NCBI GenBank assembly: GCA_013397795.1
Contig: VZTJ01005950.1
Coordinates: 183,586-247,585 of the forward strand
DNA: 64,000 nucleotides
From: Orthonyx spaldingii
Taxonomy: Eukaryota; Chordata; Aves; Passeriformes; Orthonychidae
Reading direction: 5' to 3'
Under the pieces are notes generated by a model that was not told the DNA's origin, did not search any database, and worked only from the letters and a program-made list of their open reading frames with translations. Every line of letters begins with the position of its first letter. Position 1 is the first letter of the stretch. Position numbers and translations under genes: made by a program. Shown in pieces: positions 25,683 through 39,452 of this stretch.

Positions 25683-28600
25683 GAGGTACTGCTGAGGAAA
25701 GTGGGAGATGCATGCTTGAATGTCCTTTTACAGGAGAAGGAATTTGGTCCACGTGCTGCTTCCTGGAGAGCACTTTGACCATGAAGCAACTGGAAGTGGG
25801 AACTACCTCCTGTACAGCCCCTGCTCTGCCAGGCAGCAGCAGCCACTGTTACCTCCTGGGAGGAGGAAGACCTGCCATGAGGTCTTGCCATGACCCAGCA
25901 GCCTGGACAGACTGGTTGCTTCAGGGGGTTTAGGCTGAAGAGCAATTTCAGAGCCCCGATGGACTTGGAAGTGAGCTGGGTGCTGAACTTTCAGGCTTGT
26001 CAGGCCTGAGGCTCTACCCAGGGAGGAGCAGGAGACGTCACAGTTAAAAAGATTGGTTCTTCCCTGTCCATACCTGACATCTGGGCAGAGCAAACCTGAC
26101 ATCTCTCACAGGGGTATCAAACCCAGCTCCTGTTGGCTTCCCCTGGGTTTCTGGCAGCCCTTGAACGATCCATGGTGAGGATCCACAGGGATGAGGCACT
26201 GGCTGAAGCTGCTCCAGGGCACTGCTGTTTTTCCCAAGCCTTGCAGCACACCCCAGTAAAAGCCTCACAGGCAGGAAGAAGGCTGTGCTGCAGACCAGTG
26301 GGAGGGAGAGCAGGAGGAGGAACGACACAACGCATTACAGCCAGGGAAGAGAAAAGGATTCTGCATCAGGGATTATGTAACTTTTGACATGTCCTACATA
26401 TCACGATCCGGTACCAGGGAGCTCACGCTGTGCCCTGCCACGTTAGCAGGGCTCCCTTTAGACAGTCAGTGTTAAATGACGTTCCTGTCCTGTCGGAGCT
26501 CCTCTAGTTTCATGTCTACCACGTCCTCCTGGGGCAGCTCCTCAGCTCCTGTGTGCTGCGTGGCACCGGGCTGGAGCTGCACTTTGCACGTGCCTGTGCC
26601 TGGGCAGTGCCAGGGGAAGCTGCTCTCATCTCCTACATCAGCTCCCTGCACAAGGAGGGAGGCTTATGGATGAGCCCTTCACCCCGCTGCAGGCCAGCAC
26701 CCATTAGGACGTGCTTTGCATTTAACTGCACCTCAGGAGTAGGAATCCTCGTTTGGGAAGCAAAATCCTTTGGCACTGTTACCAGACCAAACCCATCCCT
26801 GCTGGCTTTATGGCCCCTGATGGCTTTTCCACATTTCACATGGGACTGAGCTCTCAAATGCATTTTACAAACTTGACCAACTCCCTCCAATGTCTGCTGG
26901 GGTTCATTTTCCCATTGACATTTTGCTTATTCCAAATGAACTCTACACTTTGATTTTTTTTTTTTTTCATTATTTTTTTTTTCTTTCAGCAGAGAAATGG
27001 GCAAGTGAAAGTGCATCACATGTACAGTCTGGGAAGAGCACAGAGGCAGCCAGGCAGCCATTGCAGGGGTTTGGCACCTCGCTCAGGAATGAGCACATGC
27101 AGGTAGAATGTTATTCCGCTGCTCCTGCTGAGCGCTCGGCAGTTCAGTCTCTGCTGAATCCCAAAGTCGAGCAAAAAGCAGCTGGTTAAGGTGGAATTTG
27201 AAAATCAGTCATAAGATAAACAGGTTGCAACATTAAGCGCTCTCCGAGGGACAAGCAGTGTGCAGCATATGTTCTTACTTTGGAAGATATTTAAAAAAAA
27301 AAAAAACAACAACTTTAATGGACTCTTCACTGGCTTATGGTAGTGGAGCTGTTAATTAATTAAATAACTATATGTGAATGGCATCCATTGGGAAAGAGCC
27401 TCACAGCTTCCAGATGCCAGTTATTGGCCCCATTACGGGCCTAAAACTATTACAGTAAATCATTACATGCTCCAAGACGAACTGGCACACGATTGCTGTG
27501 AGGAAGGATGGAGCTATTCTCACTTGTGCCATTTTGTGCCAGTTTTTATCTAGTGAGATTAATTAGTACTTTTAGAAGTGCAAGTCGGAGCTATAAAATA
27601 TTAAAGGATATTCCATCAATGGAGTGGAGACCTGCTTAAGCAGGGCTTTTAAAACTTTTGGATGTTCAGGAGTAGATAGGAGTTGGAAGAGATAATGAAC
27701 AACATCTAATTTTATTTTTTTTTTTTTAAGAAAAGTCAGATTTATAGCTGGTGGGACTGCATGAAGCCTCCTTTGTGTGCTGTGGGAACACTCAGAGGAG
27801 GACATTAAAGTTTATCACTGAAGTTCAGGTGCCAGGTAAGCAAACAGTTTCTCAGGCCAAACCCAATCATTTAAGGCAGTTATTCCAAATAGAAAATCAA
27901 CCAGAAAGTATTAAATAACCTTTTAGCCTGGATCCCCTGCTGGGAGGGGAACATTTTTCTGACATTGGATGGCAGCCTAGAATCTATGACCTGGCCTAGA
28001 AATGGCTTTTTTTTCTTTTTTTTTTTAATTAATAAGCTATAAATTTTCACCCCAAATGACCACTATGGACCTTTCTGTCTTTTTAGGCTGTGAGAGGGAA
28101 AACCACTGAGTCACCTACATCATCGCTTGCCCAGACAGAGCGTCCTTTGAAAATCCTCCTGCCTGCTCTGTCTGTTTTGAAGCCCAAAATCTGAGTACTG
28201 AAGAGGCACTCCAGGGACTGTTTATACAGTTTACCCAATAATTAGTTCTTAGAGACATTAATTCATGGATAGACACTTCCTCTGAGAAATTATTCCACAG
28301 CTGAAATTCCTCCCACAGCTGGACGAGGCAGGCTGAGCACATGGGGCTGGAGATTTTGCAGTCCATCAGCCAAAGCTGGGGAGGAGCAGCGCCGAGGGAT
28401 CTGCTGCTGACACTGTCCTCTTGCTGCAAGCCCCGCTCTGAACCACGTGTGAAATCTCTCGCCTGAGCCCGAGTTCAGGCAGGGTTCAAGTGGGGCCAGA
28501 GGGGCCAAGGGGGCTACAAGGAGCCACCTTTGCTGGTGCTGGTAACCAGCCCTCCCACGCAGCCCTGCCGGGGCAGACTGAGAGATGCCATCACTGATAG

Positions 28601-31600
28601 GCCTCTGCTGCTTCACACAGCAACCTGTTTGTCCAGAAGGACAGCCAGGATCTCCCTTGGCTCAGTAGGAAAGCATCCCAGACTGTTCTGGAACAAAGAG
28701 CCTCCACACGCCCCCGGGACACGGAACAGGGGTGGCAGAGGGGCCGTGGGTGGGTGAAATGCAGCTCTGCTGCTTGGCCACTCACACCCAGGTCAGCCTG
28801 GCTTGGAGGATAACATCCCTTCCCTACACCACGGTGTATGACAGTGAGTCCAATAGCTCTTCATCACAGGTAGAAAAATCAGGTGTTTTTTGGGTGGGGG
28901 GAGTCACAAGAGAATGGATATCTCAGGAAAACCAAGTTAATCTCCTGCTTCTCCTAAAGCAAAGGTAAGGCCACATTCACACGAATCCTACAGGGAAGTG
29001 GATGAGAAAAGCATGAGTGAGGGTTTGCTGACTAACCCCTCGTTAAAGGAAACAAATTGATTTATTATATGAGCATGACAAATTGAGGCACCGGTCTTGC
29101 AAGTTGGGCTGTGTGAGCAGCTCCCCATGTCCACGTGGCTCTGATACAGCCCAGTGAGGCTGAGAACTGGGAGTTGTAGCTGCCAAACCAGGAACGTTGC
29201 TGGCTCGGTCGCAAAAGGTTGGAAAGTTTGTGGTTATACTTTTCTGACGCGCCCGAGATTTGGGTGGGAGCCATGGGAGCTGCGGCTCCTCTGCTGAGGC
29301 ACAAGGACAGGCAGCTGCTCTGTCAGCCTTCCCCAGCGTGTGTGCTGGTAAGAAAGCACGGCCTTTTCTGTTTTTAAATGAAAACAAATTGCTTTTAGGA
29401 CCTTGGATCTGAAGAGGGGAGTGTCATCATGTGTCCAACACAAACAAAAAACCGAGCTGAGCCAAGACCAGCCCAGTGCTTGTCTCCCATTCTCTGGCTG
29501 TAAACACAGGAGACTCCTCTTGGCTTGTGTGAGAGTGGGAGGGAATGCAATCACCAAGCAAAAAATGTTTCTACTTGACGGTTTAACATCGTGCAGGCAG
29601 GAGCTGTGCTGTCTACTGAGCACACTTGCTTACTCCATGGAGTCTTTGGCCTGTCCTTGTAGTAGAGGAAAACAAACTGAGATAGGAAAAATGCAGCTAC
29701 TTTTTCTCTGCAACACAGATTATTACACTTTGTTGGATTTTTTCCTGAGTGGAACATACATACCAAAAATACCAGTGTGATCCTAAGCCATCAACACGAT
29801 GGCTGATGTGTTTGATGGGAAAGGGCTCCAAGTCACTGGGGCATGGAGAGTGCGGGGGGATGGGGACAGAAGATGTTTGGATTGTGGATTTTGATCCAGA
29901 ACAAGGTGGAAGTGAGTGCCAGTCATCACAGGCTGGGAACAGGACTGTGCAGTGAGCCTGTGGATACCACTACAGGCCTCAGAATCACAATGGGAAACAA
30001 CAGCCACTGTCAGCACGGGCTGATGTCCTTCTTCAGCCAGCACCACCTGGCTCTGCCTGTGCATGTGCTTTCCTGGCCACCACTGTAGTATTTTCATGCC
30101 CCATGTTCTGAGTAATTTGGGAAAGAAGTAGGGAAAAGGAAGAGAGCCATATATAATGATCGTGGAGTTAATGGTGGATTTCAAGTTTCTAGGTGGAGGA
30201 ATAATGGATTAGTGTTGGAAGTCTGGTTCAGTTATGTGTGTTCTGGCAGACACAGCTGGAGGAAACCTTGAGGTGTAGATGAAAAGTCCATTTTCACTTT
30301 GTAAAGATGTATGCACACCCTTAACTTTAAAGGTATAAATTTTCCCGTTGACTTCCCTGGAACTATTCATGCATTAAACATATGCATGAGCCTTTCTAGA
30401 AATAGGGAATATAAATGAGGCTACCAAAATAGTTAACCAGAAATACTTTCTGTACAATGGAACAGAAAAATTTGCAAGAGGTGTGCACATAGGAGCTCTT
30501 AGGAACGGATGAACGTAGACCACACTGTTAAAGGACAGGGCATCGTTGCTTGTGTATGAGAGGGTGTTTCCAGCTACCTATAGAGCAGACTGGAGTGCAG
30601 TTTGCATTTGTTACATTAATTAAGCAATTTACTGGAATTTAACATGTGGCGGATTGGCAGGAGGCAAGTTTAACTTGGGTTGTGTGGCTGAGATCCTTTC
30701 ATTGCGTTGACAACCTCGAGTCCTGCCAACAGAGCAGCACACTCAGTGCATTTCTGCTGGTGGCTTCTGTGCTAAGTCCAACTTAAACAATTCCATTGGG
30801 GCCTGACAAAGGGAACGGAGAAAAATGAACAGGATCTACATTACTTAAACAGTCTGTTGTGGGCAAGATACCCCAAGTCTGTTCATAAATAATGAATCTT
30901 TATTCAAGGAGTAGCTTCCCTGGGCTACCAGGAATTCTGTCACCTATTAGCCTCTAATTATTTTTTTAATATTCACATGGGAAATGTTTCTATTTTTATT
31001 GTCTGTATCTGTTTCTTCACCTTGTTTTTCTTGATAGGGTTATTGTCTAGGCTATGCTGTAGTTATTAGCATTTACATCTATAGGTTATTCTGGAGTTAC
31101 CATCGCCTGTTTGGGAATGTCAGCTACACAAACTTCCAGCAAATAACCAATATTTAGACTTGAACTGGTGATTGGAGAACAACATGAAGCCAGCCTACAG
31201 CACTATCAAAACCGTTAGAGGCCAAAGGCCACTTGCTTGGCAAAGGTGCCCTATACTCAAGCCTTTTAGACTTGTGTTTGTTAAACCACCTTAAAGCAGA
31301 CCTTTAAGCTTTGCTGTTTCGTGGCAGAAGCCTGGGCAAGTCGCATCCTCAACCATCTTCTGTGTTTCCTTTGATGAATTAAAAATGAGTACTTGAACAA
31401 GACCATCAACTAAAAGTCTGCAAAAATGCAATTCCTTATTCAGGAGTACTTAAGGCTTTTATAGAGTTTCACAGGATTGGGGGGGTTTGGGTCTTTGTAT
31501 CAAGACTACACTCTGACCTCTCTTTTCTTCTGTATTCAAAACCTAACGTCGCCCTGCCCAGGATTATCCGGATCTGCTTTTGAGTATCAAGACCAATGAA

Positions 31601-34600
31601 CTGATGAGAAGGAAAGCTGTGGGGAAACAAGGCAAATCCAAAATGAGATGAGGCTCCAGTCTCTACTCCAGTTTCCACTTGCATTTATTCTGGTTTCCAG
31701 CAGGCTTCTTTTGGCAAAGACAGATTTACTGCTTGAGCTTTGGCACGCTGTTTCAGACAGGGAGGAGATGTGGGACGGGAGACCACAGTGTAAGAAAATG
31801 TACCTTGCATTCAGTTTTCATTAAACAAAAGGATTTCTCCATTGCCTTTGAATGTCCTCTTTTGTGTCATGATGGCTTTGCAAGATGAAATGCCTTCTGT
31901 CCTGTGTGTTGCTGTTGTTCACAAGCATCCTGGAGGCAGCTAAATATATGTTTTAGTTTGTGTATGAATTAACATCTTAGTTTTAGTACATTCTACTCCA
32001 TAATTATACTGAATTGGTTTTGGAGAGTCTGAAAGCCTACCTGCTTCCCCAAAATGGTTTTGGCTTCAAATAAATGACAGGACAACAGTGATACTCAAAT
32101 CATCCAGAGCAGAGAGTAGCCAGGACCAATTCTACACACTGGGAATTTCAGCAGGTTTTGAACTTTTGCACTGGTATTTGATGATTTCTTATCCTATCAG
32201 AAAGCCCTTTTGTTTGTGTCACCTTTATTTTCCTAGAAGCTAAACCTTGCTCTTGGAGAAAACAGGTTGTAGGATCAAAAGATCTAGAAAACCAGCCTTG
32301 GTATTCTGTGTCTGCATTTTTATCACTTCAGGCTCTAATTCAGCTGTGCTGTACATATAAAAGTGCAAATTCAGAAGGAATAGTTCAGAGCTTGACTTTT
32401 GGCTTTCAGATGCTGCAGACTTTTCTGCATCTCCAGTGAGTTCATTTAAACACCTGTCTGCAGCCACACCTGATCTGTGTTCTAGCACTCCCTCCTACTT
32501 TTCCCATTGTCCGTGGTATCTTTGATCAGTCCATGAATGGAACAGCACTGTTGAGGGATGCAAAGCCCAAACTGGACTTTGGTTTGAGTTCAAAAAATAA
32601 ACCCAGAGAATGTCCTTTTCTTGCCTTTGGGGTAAGATACCACACACACTGTCTTACCAGAAAAGGAAGTATTGGGAAATTTTGTTTCCTAGAAGAGATA
32701 TTAGAAGCAGCAATAAAACCCAAACCAGCATGAAAAGAAAAGCCTGTTTTGTAACCTCTGTCCTTCATTCAGAGCAGGAAAACCACTTCAGCTTCTTCAC
32801 AAAACAGAAGTGACTTTGACATGAAACACAGGCACGAGATCCCACCAGAGCAGAGCCATGAGCAGAGCGATGGAATTTGGTGAGAATGAGAGAAAGGGGT
32901 TTCCTTTAGTGGGGTCTGTACTCTGTGACAGCGGTCGGGAGCCACTGCCGCCACATGCAATCATTGTGCTGCCCTACTGAGGAGCAGAGCCGGCTCTCCC
33001 TGTGCCAGGAGCGGTGCCAGGAGCAGTGCTCTGGTCCAGGAGCCCTGCTGGACCTCCCAGCAGGTGCCTCCAGGGTCTCCTTCAGGCTGTGCTGCAGTGC
33101 TCGGTCACGGGGGTGAATTACTGACAGCAGTGTGAGCTGATCTGCAACCAGCAAAGACCTGAGAATGTCAGAAATCCCCATTTCCACCACTGAGAAAAGC
33201 TGATTTGCTACTGTGGCATGGTGAAAATCAGGCATATTAGGATTTCCCTTCTGAGTCCAGGGGGGTCTCACTGACTCCTCTGCCGTGGTGGGAGATGGAA
33301 CCTTTCCTGAGCATTTAGCAGCCAGCAGTGGCTCATGGGCACTCTCTGGCAGGCACCAGGCAGCTGAGCCCTGCCTGCCTCCAGCTAGCACTGCCTGCTC
33401 CTTGATTTAACCACACCTGTGGGAGCGAAGGAAAGAGCTCAGCCAGTTGTTAGGATACTTATGGAATCCCACAGGACACTTCCACAAAATTGACAACTGT
33501 GCTAGTAAGTACTTTTTTGTGTCTGCTCGAGGGACTGAAATGTCTAAGTTATTATCTGCAGCAGGGACTTCAGGCTTAATAGGCTCAGAGTGCTTGTGCA
33601 GGCCATACAATCAATGGGAAGGGGCATGTCGTGTCAGCCTGCAAGATTTGTTGTGAACAGGATTGCAGAATAATCATATTTGGAATGCCTCCATGGATTT
33701 TAAAGATGGTGAGCCCTTTCCTTTAACTGCATGGGCTATTCAAATTCCTGGGCTCCACTGGCTTCTGTAACTTCATTGCCTATGCAACTGGTCTACAGCA
33801 TTTGCTTAGAGGATGCATAAATTTTTTTTAAAGCATCATTTTTTTCTGATGGGTGAAAATACAAGCACCTGTATAATTTCACAAAATGTGATTTTATTGT
33901 CAGAAAAGCGCCACTGATGCATATGGTAATTGAAATGCAAGCAGTGGCAGTAGTATCACTGCAGAGCCACTAAGTTAATGCATTAAAATAAAGGACAAGG
34001 GAAAGTTCAGCCATGACCTTGTAACTGAATGCTCCTCATCATGGGCAAGACTGCTCAGCAGGGTGGGGACGGAGTGGCCTCCCATCAGCTTCCTGCTTTC
34101 CAGAAGGGGTTGAACAGTGTCCCACCTCAAGCTGGAAGGAGATGTGACAGGAGCTTCCAACGGCAGTATATGCTGTTCCACCAGGACACGCTCCAAGGAA
34201 CTGGGAGGAGCAGAACAGCAGCTCTGGTGGTGTCTCCTCTCCAGCCAGGTTTTCCTCTTCATGGTGGCCACAGGCTGCTCCTGCAACCCCCTGGCCTTTT
34301 TAGAGTGTGCTCTTTTCACCTAAGCCATTCTTTGCTCCTATGGGCATTTTTCTATGGGCTCTGGAGAGAAATGGAGCCCTTTGCCTGCCAACTTTTGATG
34401 GCCAAATGGCTCTCCTGCTTCCCATACGTTAGCAAACCCTTGAGGAGTTTTCCAAACAGTCTCCCCTCTTCTCAACCCCTTCCCCTCTCACTTCTCTCCT
34501 CACAGAGATATTGGGATGGAGACAGAACTGTCAGTGATGGAGCCTGAGTTGTGCCTCAGAGACAGGACTGCCCACCACAGCATGATCTTCTCCATCAGCA

Positions 34601-37600
34601 GTGTGAGAGTGTGCAGATACTCCAAGTCAAAATTCCTACTCATCCCTTCACAGGAGATGTAGAGTCTGTTCCTTGACCTTTGCCAAGCCACCTTTGAGGC
34701 CCTGACTTCTGTCTGCCACTGCAGGAACCTCACAGCCTTGCCTGGCCTCTTTTTGGAGCAATGGCCTAAAATCCTGTCCTTCTTATACTCAAACCCCAAG
34801 ATTTCCTCTCTTTCCTCTCTCCCCCACGGCTAGGAGGTCTTTAGCACAGGCCCAGCGAGACGTATGAGAAAGAAGCCTGGCAAAAGGTTTAAATTAACTC
34901 TGGTGGCTGTGCCAAGTCCTGCAGAACGAGAGTGCCAAGATGCAAACATGGCTGTTCACCAGCATTTGGCACGGCGGTGACATCTTGTCACCGCTATCTG
35001 GGAGCACCGAGGCCCACACAGGTACAACGACCAGCTGGCTGGGGCAGCATGCAAAGCAGGGTGGGAAAGCAGAGGGAAGAGTGCCAGACTTTTCCCAAAG
35101 GAAGTCACAGCCCTGTTTCTTCAAAATCATCTACTCAAAAGTGACATTACTCCCGATTGCCAACAGAATCAAGCCTCCACAGCTATTCACCAGTTACACT
35201 GATGTGTCACATGGGTTCAGGCTTCCCTATCTGGGTAGCCCAGTCTGTGCTGGTAATAGTGAGTGTACATAAACTCTCCACAAAGGAGAAAACGACTCAC
35301 TTTCAGTGAAGCTTGGTCCTGCCACAGAAAGCTGCAAGAGTGCTTTGGAGCTAAGTTGGGAAGGTGCCTAGAGCTGGAGGGAAAAAACCCCCAACATAAA
35401 ATAGGAAGTCTGTTTTGACATTTAATTCTTCCTGGGTCCAGAGCAGCAGGATTTTATATTTTCATTATAAATAAGCTATAAACCATCTACATAGTGGAAT
35501 CCATATTCCCAGGTGGGAACAACCTGCAGGTCATCTCTAGTCACCTTTCTCTTTTGAAAGCATTACCATGCCAGACAGGTCAGTGAACAGTTCAGGGCCC
35601 TTTTGTCACACTCCACATTATCCATAGCCCAGTGCCTCTCTGCTGTCCTCTCTCACACACAGAGGTGGCCAAACCTTTGATTTCAGACACTGCTGGAGGC
35701 ATCAGTTCTCCATCCAGATCGCTCCTTTCCCTGTCTGAAAATGTTTTCTATTGCCAAAGTCTTCCAAGCCCTTCCAGTGTTTCCCCTTCTTTATAAAATG
35801 CAGGGGTCCTGTGCTACTCTGTAGTTGTTGGACTCATTGCAACTGTCTGCAGCTTTTCACAGGTGCAACTTCCTACAGCAGCTGGAGTTTGGTGCTGTGG
35901 CACAGCTTTCTCCTGAGGCAGGTGTTAAGTCTGGCATCAGGCTTGGTGATGCCAAAATGGCATTGCCCATTGCCCCAGTATGGTATTTGTCTATAAAAAG
36001 TACACTTGAATAAAGAGGTTCAAGAGACGTTTTATTAGAGCAGCCACAGAAAAGTAAGAAGTCATGTTCCTCTTCAGACACAGTCCAAGCCTTCGATACA
36101 GCTGCCATCAAAGTGGTATTTCTTCTTCCTTTGTCCATTACTCTCCAGCAAAAACACAACTGCAGGTATGTTTCCACAGGAGAATATTTACCTTCTGCCA
36201 TTTCCAAACTCCAGGGGAAGTTAACTTTCTGAGATTAGTTATATAAGAAAAAAGGAAACCTGAATTTTATGTGCAAGTACAAACTTAAACCAAGCAATGT
36301 TATTTGTATTTTATTTGCTCTACAAATGTCTGTCTAGGAATACAAAGAACTTTTAACTGAATATAAAACTCAACATTTTCTTTCCAGGTGTCCGCAGAAA
36401 TACTAGTTTAGTTGAAAATAAATATAAAGCCTGCAAAATACCTTTACTTGGTTTTGCTAAGAAGCTCTCTCATTTTGAAAAGGATGGGGGAAAGGGTGAA
36501 CTAGTTGCCCTTTATTTCAAGCTTGCTGCTTTAATACCATGTTGCATATGAAGCAACAAACAAAAATCCTAAGGAATGTAAAAAGTTCCTGTGCCTACAA
36601 AAGCCTTAATAATACCACCCTGAGCTGAAGAACAATGGCACTGACATGAAAGGATTTTCATTTCTAAGAAATACCTGGCTAAAGTACAGTTCAGGAATAT
36701 ATGCATTCCATGCTCTTCTGATTTAGCACAGGCCTACTAACTCGGAATGTGCTTCCTCCTGGGAGACTGAGCTGCAGCAGCTCAGGGCACCCCAGGTGAG
36801 ACAGTGGGCTGGAGATGGGGCAGTACCTCAGGTGTGGGTGAAAGAGGAGAATCTGCATTAAACAGGGTATTCCAGGTATAATGGCACATTTCATACACTG
36901 TTCCTGGCTCACAAGGATGAACTGCACTCTCCACTAACTACAATCGCTACAAAATTTTGAGAAAATTCTCCACTGAAGAAATGGCAAACTCCATTTATAA
37001 TACCCACAGAGCATTAAGGTACAAACAAAATTGCTGCTATCCAGGTTCTTTATCACTGAGACTTATTTCTGAGACTTGTATCCTAAAGGTTCATTTTTTC
37101 CAAATGGCATAATTTTGGCAGAGGATGAGGTCAGTGCACTCCCAGATTATGTACTGCCTATCCCTCCTGCAGTATTACAGGGATATGCAGATGCTCAGCA
37201 CCTCAGAAATCCAAGCTTGCTATACAGCTAAAACAAATGTGCAGAGCATGAATATTACAATTACCAGAGAATTAAAAAAATCTGTCTGCATTCAAAGTAA
37301 AAATAAAACTGGGAAATTTCAAAATTTCCTGAGGTGCTCTTTTTGATCAACTAGAACTTTGGCTTCATTTCAATTTAGGCATTTCTTTTATAGTACAATG
37401 CAAAATACAAACTACATTGTGAATAATATAAAAGCTTTTTTTCCAGACAGGAATGCCAGAACATATCCATTGCTTTTTTTCTCAAGCATATTCTTTATGA
37501 AGTATGATTTTATGAAGATGTTAATCATCAGTGGAGCTGTATTCTCCAATGGAAAGGGGGGCTGTTTTGTTTCTTTTTTTCTAGCAGAAATTACATAGTC

Positions 37601-39196
37601 CCAGAATTTTCAGATTTCAAAGTTCTCTAGTTCTGCTTGAATTTTCCCATTCTTTTTTATAAAAAATTCAGTATTGCCCTTTTATCATAATTCAGAGTGG
37701 AAGTGTCTACTCATGGTAAACCATCTAACTTGGGTCCACTCTAGGCTGAATGGTTATTATATATTTTTGCATGGATTTGTATACTTATGCAGGTTTTGAA
37801 ATAAAATACATATTGGTGCTGATAGATGAGAAAGCACAAATGAAATGACATTCTATAAAATCCTCAGCTCTGGGGAGATGTTGAAAACGCAAAGTTCGCT
37901 TGTGTGTCAAAGTAAAAGAACTAACTGGCATCAAGAAGTGATCAGATGGTTTAAAGTGAGAGAAGGAAAAAAGGAAGTTTTCCCATAGAAAGAGTAATTA
38001 AACTGAACTCATCGTGAACAGACACGATAGAACCCAAGAGGGTAACTGAACTCTACACACCTGCGATTCCAGACACACGTTCAGCTTGAAAAAGCTGCTT
38101 CAGAAGTCAGGAAAGTCAAAGGTGTCTCACAACAGAGTTTTTTAGGCATCTTCCTCAAAAAGATACTGAGCTAGATACTTCTTCTTAATATGCATTTTTG
38201 TTAATAATCTCTTCAATCTAAACTCTAAAACGTGCTGTGCAACATGACTGAACAAACATCGCTGTGAGAAATATTTCCTCCTTGTTTGAGTAATTTGAAT
38301 TTGTAAGCTAATGTAAGTTTTTGTATTAAATAATGTAATGTGTGCAATTTTGTTTCTTGTAAAGCACTTTGAAGCTTTCAAAGGGCACTCTAGGTTCATA
38401 AATAATGTGGTGTTCTTTGCCAGAACTGTAGGGCATTTCTCATAAGTTCTGAATCTTCTTTGCCAGAATTGCAACATGTTGCATGCCAAATCCTGCACAC
38501 AAATGTTCTACATGTGGCAAATACGTATTGGTAAAGACCAGAGGCATGGCATTCCTGGATTTCTTAGAGAGAGTGAGGAAGGGAAAGAAGTGGGAAGGAA
38601 TAATGAGGGAGAGCAGAGAAAAAAAAATCTTTGCATCATTTAAAAACCACCCAAACAACAAAAAAACCAACCCCCCACTCCCAAAACAACCCATAACTTG
38701 CACTTCATTATTTCAAAAAGCAAAACTGTTTGCTGCATGCAGCACAAACTCACAGGTACCCAGAGCTGGGTCTTTACTTTTCCTTCAGTTATGGAAATCA
38801 GGCCTCTATTTCTTTAACAGTTGAAGATTCTTCAAAGCCAGATGTTTGCCAGGGTCAGAACACCTGCAATACCTGCTCCTCCAAGGTCTTGCTAAATGGA
38901 GAGGCTGAGAACTTGGGGCAGAAGCACAGTCAGGATCACCACTATTTAACAGGCTGTGAAAATGAATCCTCTTCTTCAGGCAGAATCATGAATGCATTTC
39001 TTATGCTCAAGGCTACATGGAATAAACCAAGGCCAGTGTTTATGAAGAGTGAACTCTGGCCTCTTTGCAACCTCTGCCATAGAGAACCAGGCTCCTACTT
39101 TTGGAGTCTGGCAGAGAAGGTTTGTAAAGCAGCAAGACCCAGAAATTCCAACAGGCATTTGGCCACACAGGTTAGATTGTTGAAGGACACCATAAG
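25683..39196. other. Long intergenic stretch, no gene recognised
   Basis: About 13.5 kb without an identifiable exon. It contains short homopolymer and A- or T-rich runs (26956-26990, 27292-27306, 27714-27728, 28009-28026, 38637-38695). Isolated open frames of 100-170 codons occur (for example 32906-33391 minus, 34029-34547 plus, 38142-38498 minus), and none shows a family I recognise. The part below about 39.2 kb may include the distal 3' UTR of XRCC2. Confidence 0.4.
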
Positions 39197-39202
39197 TTTA
39201 AT
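39197..39202 (-). terminator. XRCC2: Candidate poly(A) signal of XRCC2 (ATTAAA)
   Basis: On the minus strand ATTAAA lies about 250 bases after the XRCC2 stop codon and is followed by a GT-containing stretch (CCTGTGTGG). This is a plausible proximal poly(A) site. AATAAA motifs much farther downstream (TTTATT on the plus strand near 36.5 and 36.3 kb) are alternatives for a long 3' UTR. Confidence 0.25.
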
Positions 39203-39452
39203 GTGTCTTTGGTTACCATTTACTTGATTAAGCACAAACAAGCCATGCCAACATGCCTCCATAGTTTGGACTGAACTGCTGAAGTAATTAAAAAATTTTA
39301 CTATTCCCCGCCCCTCACTGAATTTTAAGAAAATGGTGACAACATTGATCACCCAGCAACAACCACCTAGTTGCAAAGTTACTAAAAGCTACACAGAGCT
39401 TATCAGGTCTTAAGCACCAGGATTTGATAAACATTTACAAAATAAACTGATG

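Noticed and set aside
25447..25945. Open frames with Leu-Ser-Ala-Leu-Ser or Ile-Met-His-Ser repeats.
   Set aside because: They follow from the 21-bp tandem array, whose length is divisible by three.
32906..33391. A 161-codon minus-strand open frame with fairly protein-like composition.
   Set aside because: No family recognised and no supporting promoter, splice or poly(A) context. A translated search would be needed to revive it.
34029..34547. A 172-codon plus-strand open frame.
   Set aside because: No recognisable motif; overlapping open frames on both strands indicate composition effects.
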